Of a stretch of 64,000 nt of DNA, positions 45,296-54,087 are shown piece after piece. The notes beneath the pieces are model-generated. The model was given only the letters and a program-made list of their open reading frames with translations, was not told the DNA's origin and searched no databases. Source of the stretch: Bdellovibrio sp. (GTDB lineage Bacteria > Bdellovibrionota > Bacteriovoracia > Bacteriovoracales > Bacteriovoracaceae); contig JACPIU010000033.1 of assembly GCA_016187935.1 (NCBI GenBank), forward strand, positions 62,001 to 126,000, given 5' to 3'. The position numbers and the translations under genes are program-made. Position 1 is the stretch's first letter; each line of letters starts with the position of its first letter.

Positions 45296-47023
45296 TTAAT
45301 GTTCTGCAAAGATACCTCGCAAAAAAAGCTCATCCAGGGGTTGAGAATAAAGCTTTTGATGAAGGGCCTCTTGAAATGCCGGGCAAAGAATGAATTGGTG
45401 GGCATCCTGGATACTCCATTGCCCTTCGGAGAACTGATTGATTACGGACAAAAATTCATTCTTGAGCTGTGATATGGAAAATGGGGTCTGCAAGAACTTT
45501 TTCCAGAGAAGCGGTAAAAACTTCTCGCATAATGGGGCCAGGGGGAATCCGTGGAAGTATTGTGGAAATGTACGAAGAATAATGCGCTGACAGTCGGGTA
45601 CAGAAATGGTGGCTTCGAAGCCGGCCACATTCAAGAGAGTGAGGAAAGATTTAAACTTTTCATCATCCTTAAAGTCGGATAAAGGTATGGGAATTCCAAT
45701 GAGGATGGGAAAAATATTATCTTCGCCAAGTGGAAAGTGCGCTTTTTCAAGACGTGCTCGAAGCAAGAGTTCCAGGGCAGAAAAAGGACGCACTAAGTAG
45801 GTCGCTGCATGAGGGACATGGTAAATAAAGGTTTTTTGTGGCAGCTCAAAGATGGTCGGGAGATTGAAGGTCTTTTGGGTTTGTTCTTCCTGGGAAGTCT
45901 GGGAACCTTTCATCGACTGAGAAGTTTGCCAATTTTGAAAGTCTTGATTCTCAAGATTGCGACTATTGACCAGGGGAACATTAATCTCTTGTTGTGATTG
46001 TCCGAAACGTTTCGCCAGACCACTGGTTAAAGCATGGATGATTTGCGGTTCCGCAAACTTTATTTCCGTTTTATTCGGATGCACATTAACATCTAACTCA
46101 CTGGGAGGAATGTCCATATAAAGAACGAAATCGCTGTCAATATTTGGCAGATGTTCATTGAGAGCATTGGTCAAAAGATAATGGATTTTGCGGTCTTGGA
46201 AAAAACGTTTGTTGGCAAACAAGAATTGAAATTTATTGCTGATTTTGTCATTGATTTTCGACCCCACATGCTTCATGAAGATAGCATGGATATGGTGACC
46301 TTGAAATTCGTCATGATATTGCGTTAACTCAAAAGTTGGCAGTCGCTTCCCGAGGAGTTGCTCGACTCGTTTGATGTATTGGTTTGTGGCCACAGCAGGA
46401 TACAACTCCTTGTCTTGCTGGTTCCATCGAACACTGAAACTGGTTTCTGGATGGGTAAGCAAGAAGGACAGAAGAATTTTTTTTATTTGTTGAATTTCCG
46501 TCTTCTTGGAACGGATGAATTTAAGACGTGCGGGTGTATTATAAAAAAGATCACGAACATAAATTGATGTCCCATGGTTTCCGCCGTGAAAAGGGCCTAG
46601 AAAGATTTGTTCGCCTCCGTGAAATTCTATCTTTCCACCCAAGGATGGGATGTCTTGGGGTATAGCCGTGCAAATGACACGAGCAACTGAAGCTAATCCG
46701 GCCAAGGCCTCGCCTCGAAATCCGAAACTAGAGAGCCGATATAAGTCTTCAAAACGGGTAATTTTGGAAGTAGCGTGGCGGGTAAAGGCCAGAGGAAGCT
46801 CATCTTGTTTCATGCCGAAACCATCATCACAAATAGAGATGAGGGTAAGTCCTCCATCATCAATCTGGACATCAATATTTTTGGCCTGAGCATCAAGAGA
46901 ATTTTCAATCAGCTCTTTGACGATGGCCGCTGGGCGCTCAATAACTTCGCCCGCCTTAATTTGGTCAATAAGGTGTTTGGGAAGGACCTGAATCTTCTGC
47001 GTCGAAGAAGCTTGAATCATCAA
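45296..47023 (-). CDS. mutL: DNA mismatch repair protein MutL
   Basis: ATP-dependent matchmaker in mismatch repair. The GHKL ATPase motifs are intact: IKAGEVIERPAAIVKELIEN, ENSLDAQA, SICDDGFGM, TRHATSKI and SFGFRGEAL. 575 residues. In the C-terminal dimerisation domain the endonuclease motif DQHA(x)2E of MutH-less bacteria reads RPFSALE, and no C-terminal CPHGRP is present; it may therefore lack nicking activity. It follows the cyclase gene by 20 bases and ends 10 bases before the miaA start codon. Confidence 0.96.
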   Translation of the reverse strand: MMIQASSTQKIQVLPKHLIDQIKAGEVIERPAAIVKELIENSLDAQAKNIDVQIDDGGLTLISICDDGFGMKQDELPLAFTRHATSKITRFEDLYRLSSFGFRGEALAGLASVARVICTAIPQDIPSLGGKIEFHGGEQIFLGPFHGGNHGTSIYVRDLFYNTPARLKFIRSKKTEIQQIKKILLSFLLTHPETSFSVRWNQQDKELYPAVATNQYIKRVEQLLGKRLPTFELTQYHDEFQGHHIHAIFMKHVGSKINDKISNKFQFLFANKRFFQDRKIHYLLTNALNEHLPNIDSDFVLYMDIPPSELDVNVHPNKTEIKFAEPQIIHALTSGLAKRFGQSQQEINVPLVNSRNLENQDFQNWQTSQSMKGSQTSQEEQTQKTFNLPTIFELPQKTFIYHVPHAATYLVRPFSALELLLRARLEKAHFPLGEDNIFPILIGIPIPLSDFKDDEKFKSFLTLLNVAGFEATISVPDCQRIILRTFPQYFHGFPLAPLCEKFLPLLWKKFLQTPFSISQLKNEFLSVINQFSEGQWSIQDAHQFILCPAFQEALHQKLYSQPLDELFLRGIFAEH

Positions 47024-47043
47024 TAATTTTAGGACGTCTTTAT

Positions 47044-47949
47044 TTATTCTTTAAAAAAGTGAACTTGATTGCGTCCGCCCTGTTTGGCTTTGTATACAGC
47101 AGCGTCGGCCCTTTTGAAAAGATCTGTCCCGGTATTAACGCCTTGACGGTAATCGGCCACTCCAACAGAAGCCGTGACTGGGAGTTTTTTCGAATCATAG
47201 ACAAATTTATGTCCTTCGAGCAGCTTTCTTAGCCTCTCCGCAATCTCAAACGACTGCTTTAGATTAGTTTTCGGCAATAGAATTACAAATTCTTCCCCGC
47301 CATAGCGAGCAAAAACATCTTGATCGCGAACACCATTGGTACGAATCATTCGGGCCATTTCTTTGAGAACATAATCTCCAGCATCGTGACCAAAATTATC
47401 ATTCAGCGCCTTGAAATGGTCGAGATCAAACAGCACAAGCGAGAGGGGGTCGCCCGTCACTTTGGATTTTTTAACTTCTAAATTGATGGCATTGTTAAAA
47501 TATGTCTTATTATAACAGCCAGTGTGGCGATCCATATTGGCTTCACGACTTAATTTGTCATAGGTTAAACGTTCTGGATCGCCAGCGGGAATGAATTTAA
47601 GCGCCACACTACCCAATTTAATAATATCACCCTTGGACAAAGTGGCCGATCCCTCTAATTTTTGATTGTTAAGGTAAGTCCCATTTTTAGAGCCGAGGTC
47701 AACAATAATGACCTTAGTATCTTGTAAAAGAATTTTTAAATGATGGCGGGAAATACCTTGAAATTCCAGCATGATGGTATTTTCAGCGCTGCGACCGAGA
47801 ACAGTTTCATCATGAACTAGATCAAATAGTGTGCCATTCAGATCTCCACCAACAACAAGTAGCGCGGGTGGTTTGTTACTGGCCTCTTTATCTGAAGAAT
47901 CAAGGGCGGCCTTAATGTCTGTAAGGACTATAGTTGAATCATCAGACAT
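47044..47949 (-). CDS. FHA-GGDEF diguanylate cyclase, DgcB-like
   Basis: Makes c-di-GMP. 301 residues: a short Thr/Ser-rich N-terminal tail, an FHA domain (about 30-110: TVLGRSAENTIMLEFQGISR, DLGSKNGTYLNNQKL) and a GGDEF domain (about 140-300) with an intact active site ARYGGEEFVILLP and an NFGHDAGDYVLK segment. The same order as Bdellovibrio DgcB, needed for predation and activated by a phosphorylated N-terminal tail. First gene of a mutL-miaA operon, an unusual place for a cyclase. Confidence 0.9.
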   Translation of the reverse strand: MSDDSTIVLTDIKAALDSSDKEASNKPPALLVVGGDLNGTLFDLVHDETVLGRSAENTIMLEFQGISRHHLKILLQDTKVIIVDLGSKNGTYLNNQKLEGSATLSKGDIIKLGSVALKFIPAGDPERLTYDKLSREANMDRHTGCYNKTYFNNAINLEVKKSKVTGDPLSLVLFDLDHFKALNDNFGHDAGDYVLKEMARMIRTNGVRDQDVFARYGGEEFVILLPKTNLKQSFEIAERLRKLLEGHKFVYDSKKLPVTASVGVADYRQGVNTGTDLFKRADAAVYKAKQGGRNQVHFFKE

Positions 47950-48001
47950 CTTGTATCCTCATCTTTTCTCCGTAATGTAAATGAGATATCACTCACTTGC
48001 T

Positions 48002-48030
48002 CTAATATGTAATATTAAACTCTAGGACAA
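48002..48030 (-). promoter_or_regulatory. Promoter of the cyclase-mutL operon
   Basis: On the minus strand TTGTCC, 17 bases, TATTAG about 50 bases ahead of the ATG. Confidence 0.5.
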
Positions 48031-48094
48031 CCGATTTCAATCCGAATACAACCTTTCCCAAATTAAAGAGTCCATTAAAGACACATCGCAGGCA

Positions 48095-48133
48095 ATAAAC
48101 TGCTTGTCGACGTACTATTTCTGTCCAGTTTAT
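48095..48133. repeat. Inverted repeat at the pgi stop codon
   Basis: ATAAACTG and CAGTTTAT, a perfect 8-bp inverted repeat with a 23-base loop containing GTCGAC; the right arm includes the pgi stop. No T run follows, so a terminator role is uncertain. Confidence 0.35.
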
Positions 48134-49416
48134 CGACTTTTTCCGGCCAAATGCCTAAGACATTCAAAGGCGTATTTCTTTCCCGCCTCAACCCCAGGTT
48201 GATTAAATGGATCAATGTTTAAATAATGGCCCATCATAGCGGTTAAAATTTCAAAAAACATTATCAGCTCGCCCAATGCTTCAGAAGTTAACTCTGGTAT
48301 TGTTAAGAGAATGTAGGGCCTTCCCGCTTCAGTTAATGCCTGCAGGGTTCCCTCTAATTCGGCCGACATTAAATCAGACAGATTAAAATGAGCAAGTTTA
48401 TCAGAACTATTACATTTGAATTGCCCTTTAAGTGAAAAATCGCTTTGAAATTTGGCGACTTTGATAATGACAAGCGCTTTATCAAGCGGCCCCTCCATGA
48501 AGAGTTGCATTTGTGAGTGTTGGTCGGTTGCACCATAAGCACGAATAGGTGTAAGTCCCTCAAAAACTTCCCTGCCACTAAGTCCCGTCTTTTTCCCAAG
48601 ACTTTCTGCCCATAGTTGCACAAACCAATCGGCGAAGGATTTTAGGCGACTACTGTAGGGCATCATGACAGTTTGAGTGATGCCTTGATTTTTCCATAAG
48701 AGAAGGGCATTCAAGGCCTGCCAAACTGCGTTTCGATCGGACTCATCCATAGACATTTGGACAATTTTTTGGGCCCCTTCGAGTAATGAATGGGGACGGG
48801 AATTCGCAAACATTGCAGGTAAAAGTCCGACAGGAGTTAGGACGCTAAAGCGCCCTCCGATATCGCTAGGAACTTCAAGGGCATCCAATGAAAATTCCTT
48901 GGATAATTGCCTCATATCCCCATTTTTGGGATCAGTGCAAAAAATAAAATGCTTTGTGAAATCAAAATCGCTATTCGCATTGTTTACGGCCCAATTACTC
49001 AGGATAGAAAGATGGGCCATAGTTTCAGCCGTGGTTCCTGATTTTGAAACGAAATAAAAAAGACAGTCATGAGGAGAGATTCCCGCCAGATCGTTGGTTA
49101 TCTGATCAGGATCGATGTTATTAATAAAAATAAATTCTGGATGAGGTTGTTGTCCTATGGCCTCAACAAGCATCTGAGGTCCCAGCGAACTTCCACCAAT
49201 GCCAACGTGGATAAAGTACTTTGGTGACTGATATTTCTCGCGAACATTGCGACACTGTTGAGCAAACTTTTTCTCACCGGCCAGCCTAATAAAACCAATA
49301 TCGGGCCGTGCTGCCAGTGTTTTTAGCTGGGCCACAAAGTCTTTTACATCAGGAAGAACATCTGAAGAAGGATTGGGATTGTGAATATCGATTTTAAGAG
49401 ATGAAAAATTTATCAT
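48130..49416 (-). CDS. pgi: Glucose-6-phosphate isomerase
   Basis: Interconverts glucose-6-P and fructose-6-P. 428 residues from the ATG at 49416; a longer frame would overlap the upstream dehydrogenase by about 90 bases and is rejected. GIGGSSLGPQMLVEAIG and VSKSGTTAETMAHL are the sugar-phosphate signatures. It is shorter than E. coli Pgi (549) but in the range of compact bacterial forms. The catalytic Glu and Lys were not located. Confidence 0.9.
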   Translation of the reverse strand: MINFSSLKIDIHNPNPSSDVLPDVKDFVAQLKTLAARPDIGFIRLAGEKKFAQQCRNVREKYQSPKYFIHVGIGGSSLGPQMLVEAIGQQPHPEFIFINNIDPDQITNDLAGISPHDCLFYFVSKSGTTAETMAHLSILSNWAVNNANSDFDFTKHFIFCTDPKNGDMRQLSKEFSLDALEVPSDIGGRFSVLTPVGLLPAMFANSRPHSLLEGAQKIVQMSMDESDRNAVWQALNALLLWKNQGITQTVMMPYSSRLKSFADWFVQLWAESLGKKTGLSGREVFEGLTPIRAYGATDQHSQMQLFMEGPLDKALVIIKVAKFQSDFSLKGQFKCNSSDKLAHFNLSDLMSAELEGTLQALTEAGRPYILLTIPELTSEALGELIMFFEILTAMMGHYLNIDPFNQPGVEAGKKYAFECLRHLAGKSR

Positions 49417-49426
49417 AATCTGTCCA

Positions 49427-50560
49427 TCACATTTGGGTTTCTTTTTCGAGTTGTTTTGCAATAACAACTCGTTGAATTTGATTAGTGCCTTCGACAATTT
49501 GCAGTGCCTTTGCATCTCGCATCAGTCGTTCAACCGGATACTCCATGGTATACCCTACGCCACCTAATATCTGTACTGCGTCGGTGGTGATTTGCATAGC
49601 GGTATCAGTCGATTTGAGTTTTGCCATTGAGGCCAACAAAATATCCTGTTTTTTTAAATCAAATTGTCGAGCAGCTTCTCTTACCATTAAACGTGAAGCC
49701 TCGAGTTCAGTGCGCATATTGGCGAGCATAAACTGGATACCCTGAAACTCAAAGATGGGTTTTCCAAATTGCTGACGTCCCATGGAATATTTCAATGACT
49801 CTTCTAAAGCACGTTCGCTTAAGCCGATGGCCAAGGCACCTACAGTAATGCGACCGCGATTTAAAGCTTCCATGGCGAGATTGAAGCCTCTACCGATTTG
49901 CCCAAGCACTTGATCATCAGAAACGAAACAATTTTGGAAAATTATCTCACGCGTAGGGCTGATTCTGACCCCCATTTTCTTTTCATTTTTTCCATAACTA
50001 AAGCCAGGAGCGCCATCTCTAACTAGGAAAGCGGTAATACCTTTTGGGCCTGATTCGCCGGTGCGTGCCATGACTAAATATGTTTTTGAGAGTCCAGCTG
50101 AGCTGATCCATAGTTTACTGCCATTTAATGTCCAACCTCCTGGGACTTTTTTGGCAGAGGTTTTTAGTGAAGCCGCATCTGATCCTGCCGATGATTCACT
50201 TAAGGCGAAAGAGGCAATTTCTTCGCCTCGGCAAAGAGGTGGGAGATATTTTTGCTTTTGTTCCTCGGTGCCATAAATATTGATCAGGGTTTGAACCATG
50301 GTTGAAACGGAAATGGTTACTGCATAGGCAATTGAGCTTTTCGCCAACTCTGTCAGGGCCAAGCAATAGTCGGAGAAAGAAAGTTCTGCTCCTCCGTAGC
50401 GCTCAGGAAGAACCATCCCGGTGTAACCCAGTTGTCCCAATTCGCGAAAAATTTCCATCCGAAACTGCTCTTTTTCTTCATCTTGCAAAACGGTTGGATC
50501 AATTTTTTGGGTACGAAATTTTTTTAACTGTTGAAGAAGTTCGTCTTGATAAGTGTCCAT
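49427..50560 (-). CDS. Acyl-CoA dehydrogenase
   Basis: 377 residues. Motifs: [73 protein letters not shown] and the catalytic Glu in QIVEGTNQIQR. Starts three bases after the other dehydrogenase ends. Substrate class not decidable; the pair may serve branched-chain or short-chain acyl-CoAs. Confidence 0.9.
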   Translation of the reverse strand: MDTYQDELLQQLKKFRTQKIDPTVLQDEEKEQFRMEIFRELGQLGYTGMVLPERYGGAELSFSDYCLALTELAKSSIAYAVTISVSTMVQTLINIYGTEEQKQKYLPPLCRGEEIASFALSESSAGSDAASLKTSAKKVPGGWTLNGSKLWISSAGLSKTYLVMARTGESGPKGITAFLVRDGAPGFSYGKNEKKMGVRISPTREIIFQNCFVSDDQVLGQIGRGFNLAMEALNRGRITVGALAIGLSERALEESLKYSMGRQQFGKPIFEFQGIQFMLANMRTELEASRLMVREAARQFDLKKQDILLASMAKLKSTDTAMQITTDAVQILGGVGYTMEYPVERLMRDAKALQIVEGTNQIQRVVIAKQLEKETQM

Positions 50561-50563
50561 AGA

Positions 50564-51700
50564 TTAGTTTAGCTCCAGAAGAGATTTAGCGATGATGATA
50601 ATCATCACTTCATTGGTTCCTGCTCCAATTTCCATCAATTTGTTATCGCGCAAATAACGCTCCAGCGGGAACTCTCGACTATAACCGTAACCTCCGTGGA
50701 TTTGAATGGCATCAAGAGCGATTTTGGTAACCATCTTGGGAATGTTAAGTTTTACTTTGGCGGCAGATGTTTTATCACATTGTCCCTGATCAAAGGCCTT
50801 GGCCACTGAATACAGATAGTGTTCCATCATTTCGGTTTCTGCTGCCATCTCAGAGATCATTTTTTGGATCATTTGGAAATGCCCGATAGTTGTGCCAAAT
50901 TGTTTTCTTTCATTGGCGTATCGGACACTTTGCTCAAGGCACGCTTTGGCAATCCCCAAGGAAATACCCGCAATGGTGATGCGCTCAATTTCTAAGTTTT
51001 TCATGAGGTGGATGATAGATTGATTTTCTTCTCCTACACGCTGGGCAACAGGAACGATAGTATTATTGAAAATCAATTCACCTGTTGGGGAGGCGCGCAT
51101 ACCAATTTTGTGTATCGGCTTTCCGGCAGCAAAGTGGCCTTTGCTCTTTTCGAGAATAAAAGTGGAGAGTTGTTTTTTTTCAGCGCCGGTACGGGTATAA
51201 ACATAGGCAATGTCGGCATATTGAGCATTGGTAATCCACATTTTAGTGCCATGAATCTTATAGTTATCGCCGGAGCGGGTTGCCTTGGTTTGGATACCAA
51301 CAGCATCAGAGCCATATTCCGGCTCACTCATACCCATACAACCAATCCACTCGCCGGAAATCAATTTAGGCAAGTATTTGCTCTTCTGCTCGGTGGAGGC
51401 ATTATTTTGGATATTGTTCACGCATAGGATGCTGTGGGCCAAATAGCTTAAGGTTGTTGAGGCGCAAACTTTTCCAAATTCTTCCATGACTATGGTTGCG
51501 GCCGTGGCACCTAATCCTGCCCCACCATAATCGGGTGAAGCTGTAATTCCCAAAACGCCGATGTCGGCCATTTTTTTGAAAGCCGCAAGATTAAATGTTT
51601 CATCTTGATCATGCTTTGCGGCAAATGGTGCCAATTCTTTCTGGGCAAAATTACGGCAGACACGTTTAAGCTCTCTCTCTTCATCATTAAAAAACCACAT
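50564..51700 (-). CDS. Acyl-CoA dehydrogenase
   Basis: 378 residues. CMGMSEPEYGSDAVGI, MWITNAQYADIAYVYTRTG, RKQFGTTIGHFQMIQKMISEM, HGGYGYSREFPLERYLRDN and MEIGAGTNEVMIII are the family motifs. The GAGTNEV ending lacks the EGT of butyryl-type enzymes and resembles isovaleryl-type ends, so leucine breakdown is possible. First gene of a dehydrogenase-dehydrogenase-pgi operon. Confidence 0.9.
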   Translation of the reverse strand: MWFFNDEERELKRVCRNFAQKELAPFAAKHDQDETFNLAAFKKMADIGVLGITASPDYGGAGLGATAATIVMEEFGKVCASTTLSYLAHSILCVNNIQNNASTEQKSKYLPKLISGEWIGCMGMSEPEYGSDAVGIQTKATRSGDNYKIHGTKMWITNAQYADIAYVYTRTGAEKKQLSTFILEKSKGHFAAGKPIHKIGMRASPTGELIFNNTIVPVAQRVGEENQSIIHLMKNLEIERITIAGISLGIAKACLEQSVRYANERKQFGTTIGHFQMIQKMISEMAAETEMMEHYLYSVAKAFDQGQCDKTSAAKVKLNIPKMVTKIALDAIQIHGGYGYSREFPLERYLRDNKLMEIGAGTNEVMIIIIAKSLLELN

Positions 51701-51797
51701 AGTATTAACCCCAAAAAGTAAGATAGAATCAAATTAGAAATAAAAGTAAATTTATAACAAAGGGCCGGAAGTCCTGGCAAGAAAAGTGACTGTTTTC

Positions 51798-51827
51798 TTT
51801 ACACTATTTTTGCCGACTAGTTAAAAT
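51798..51827 (+). promoter_or_regulatory. Promoter of the TTG-start gene
   Basis: TTTACA, 18 bases, TAAAAT: five of six matches in each box, about 40 bases ahead of the start at 51868. Confidence 0.55.
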
Positions 51828-51867
51828 TTTCTAATGGCGTAACTTAATTAATGAAAGAGGTGGCTTT

Positions 51868-53577
51868 TTGTCCCTTACCACACCACAAATGTCTGAAGAT
51901 TTATCGGTTTTGCCCGGTGAGAACTGGTTTTTCTATTGGAAAACATCTGTATCTCTCTGGGAACAGAAGATGTCACAGATTCGAGGTCACCGAGTTTTCA
52001 TTCCTTTGAATTGGGCGTTTCACTCAGAAACGGGGGATGTATATGACTTCGGTGAATTACGACCGGAGGCCAACCTTAAAAAATTAATCGAAGTATGTAA
52101 TAGTCTGGGTAAAGATTTTACCTTTCTGTTGCCCATCGGCCCAGCACCATTCATTGCCAATGGAGGCTATCCAACTTTGCTGGCGCGTATTCCTTCCTCC
52201 CTAAATAACCAAGCATCTTTGAGCGTCGTCAATAATGATGGGCAGATACACAAATTTTTTTCTTTCTATGACCCCAGAGTGTTCAAAGGATTTATAGAGT
52301 GGATTAAGGCAATGAATAACTATTTCAAAAAATTTGCCTTACGACCCAGTCTTTTTGCCATTAAAAGTGGCTATTTTGACGGTTTGAATTTTTGTTCGTA
52401 CACCGACGATAATTCGGTGGCGTTTGATTCAAGTTTTGCGCGTTTTTTGAAATCAGATGGTTCAGACAAGACTTTGTCATATGAAGACGAGCAAGTGCAA
52501 CGAAATGAATTTGGCCTTTCGATTGAAAATCTTTATCTGGAAACGGTGAAAAGCGAATTAAATGATTATTGGGATGGAGTACTGCCAATGGCATTCTTGG
52601 GTGGGCATCCTTCCCGCACGATCATTCAAGGTCTGGCCCCCACGTTTAGTTATTCGTATTTGTCTGAATTGAACACGGCTCTGGCAACCGGTATTTTGGC
52701 TTCATCGGCCCTGGTGGAGGAATCGGTCAAAAAAACAGTTTTGGGAAAACAAATTCGTGACGTGAATAATATTTTAGTATGGGATGGAAAATTTTATCCA
52801 TCATCGCATGATGATAGTATTGGCGGACCGTATAAACCTCTGCGACTGGCCTATATGTATGTTGATAGAAAATTTGGCTTGGCCCAACACTCTTTCTCGA
52901 CTGCCGGGACTAGAAATTTTTTGGAGAAAAAATTTTCTAATTGCTGGGAATTTCGGGAGGTTAATTCCTTTGAATTTGACGAGACAACCGATTTGAATGG
53001 GGTCCATCTTTTTTATTTGCGAGATCTTGATAAAAAAAGTTTTGCCAAAATTTTACGTTTATTTATGGGGGGAGGAAAAATTATTTTGGATAGGGGGGGG
53101 GCCAGCAACGAGCAGATTCAAAGATTAGAGCTATTTGTTTTGGAAAATAATTTATCGGTTGAACGCATTCAATATTTGGGGCCGATTCAAAATATTTCTC
53201 TTGGAGAAGGGCGTTTCGTTATGACAGATGTGGCGGCTTCACATTTGCAAAATCCGCAGGATCAATATAATTTTTGGTTAAAATTATTTTCCAGCTTTGA
53301 GCTTAAATCTTTCGAATTAGGCGACATCGATATCCCTTATCTGTGGTGGATTAAAATACCATCAAATCTTGAACTCAAATTTGAAGAAATGCGCAGGCTA
53401 GGTCTGTATAATCCAACCTCTTACAAGAAAAAAATCCGTTTCGACATTCCCAAAAATTTTGTTTTTGCCAAGATGCTGGATAGCTTCAGAACTACATTGC
53501 AGACATTTCCCAATGAAATCGAGATCCAATTACTTCCTGATGGTTTTGTTGCTCTAGATTTTGGAAGATTTTCATAA
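51868..53577 (+). CDS. TIM-barrel-like protein, possible glycosidase relative
   Basis: 569 residues. The TTG start is chosen because AGAGGTGG lies six bases ahead; the first ATG is seven codons later. The N-terminal 300 residues alternate strands and helices, with HRVFIPLNWAFHSETG, TFLLPIGPAPF and FYDPRVFKGFIEWIKAM reminiscent of glycoside hydrolase clan A (GH42/GH35-like) barrels; catalytic glutamates were not identified with confidence. There is no signal peptide. A G9 run (53093-53101) lies inside the frame. It is coupled to the following small gene (nine bases). Confidence 0.7.
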   Translation: MSLTTPQMSEDLSVLPGENWFFYWKTSVSLWEQKMSQIRGHRVFIPLNWAFHSETGDVYDFGELRPEANLKKLIEVCNSLGKDFTFLLPIGPAPFIANGGYPTLLARIPSSLNNQASLSVVNNDGQIHKFFSFYDPRVFKGFIEWIKAMNNYFKKFALRPSLFAIKSGYFDGLNFCSYTDDNSVAFDSSFARFLKSDGSDKTLSYEDEQVQRNEFGLSIENLYLETVKSELNDYWDGVLPMAFLGGHPSRTIIQGLAPTFSYSYLSELNTALATGILASSALVEESVKKTVLGKQIRDVNNILVWDGKFYPSSHDDSIGGPYKPLRLAYMYVDRKFGLAQHSFSTAGTRNFLEKKFSNCWEFREVNSFEFDETTDLNGVHLFYLRDLDKKSFAKILRLFMGGGKIILDRGGASNEQIQRLELFVLENNLSVERIQYLGPIQNISLGEGRFVMTDVAASHLQNPQDQYNFWLKLFSSFELKSFELGDIDIPYLWWIKIPSNLELKFEEMRRLGLYNPTSYKKKIRFDIPKNFVFAKMLDSFRTTLQTFPNEIEIQLLPDGFVALDFGRFS

Positions 53578-53586
53578 GGTGCCAGA

Positions 53587-54042
53587 ATGTATTATTTCTT
53601 TTTTTCCAATTCCTTGAAACATCATACTTTTTTATCTGATGGAACAATTATGCCCAGTCCGGGTAATTATGGCATTCATGTCGTCGTTCATTCCAAAGAT
53701 GAAATGCTTCCTGAAAATTATAAAAAGATTTTTCAAACATACCAAAAATTCGAATCCAATTTTAGCTTTCCCGAGAATTTAGAACATATTGAGAATACGT
53801 TATTTAAGGATACTTTTTTACTCTTCGATTCTCTGGAAAAGCTTCAGGCATTTATTGTCCAGTTTTTGAAAGATATTGGCGAAAAGAGTGCCCGAATTGT
53901 GGCCATGACACAATATAATCATGCCCTTCAACAATCGGGACATATTTCCCAGATAGCGTCAAATGTGCATTCCCTTTCAGATGAAATTATTAATCCTGAG
54001 TTTCGTGAAAACGCTGGATTGTTGCACAAATTGTTTAAGTAA
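53587..54042 (+). CDS. Hypothetical protein, 151 aa
   Basis: Unrecognised. Hydrophobic-aromatic start (MYYFFFSN) without a typical signal, then charged and helical (NYKKIFQTYQKF, LEKLQAFIVQFLKDIGEKSARIV). It lies nine bases after the TIM-barrel-like gene and is probably its partner or accessory subunit. rlmN follows after 45 bases with its own promoter. Confidence 0.68.
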   Translation: MYYFFFSNSLKHHTFLSDGTIMPSPGNYGIHVVVHSKDEMLPENYKKIFQTYQKFESNFSFPENLEHIENTLFKDTFLLFDSLEKLQAFIVQFLKDIGEKSARIVAMTQYNHALQQSGHISQIASNVHSLSDEIINPEFRENAGLLHKLFK

Positions 54043-54052
54043 CAAAGGCTGT

Positions 54053-54081
54053 TTGACACGGCGTAGCACTAGTGCTAAATC
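54053..54081 (+). promoter_or_regulatory. Promoter with embedded palindrome before rlmN
   Basis: A perfect TTGACA (54053-54058), 17-base spacer and TAAATC. Between and overlapping the -10 is a perfect 14-bp palindrome TAGCACTAGTGCTA (54064-54077), a likely operator. The predicted start site falls almost on the ATG at 54088, so the mRNA would be leaderless or nearly so; a second ATG is at 54094. Confidence 0.5.
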
Positions 54082-54087
54082 CCCCAT

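Noticed and set aside
45286-45405. Longer miaA frame overlapping mutL
   Set aside because: Would add 40 residues before the P-loop, which normally starts the protein; the overlap with mutL is implausibly long.
49417-49515. Longer pgi frame overlapping the dehydrogenase
   Set aside because: The added residues come from the antisense-free end of the upstream gene in another frame; the ATG at 49416 sits in the gap.
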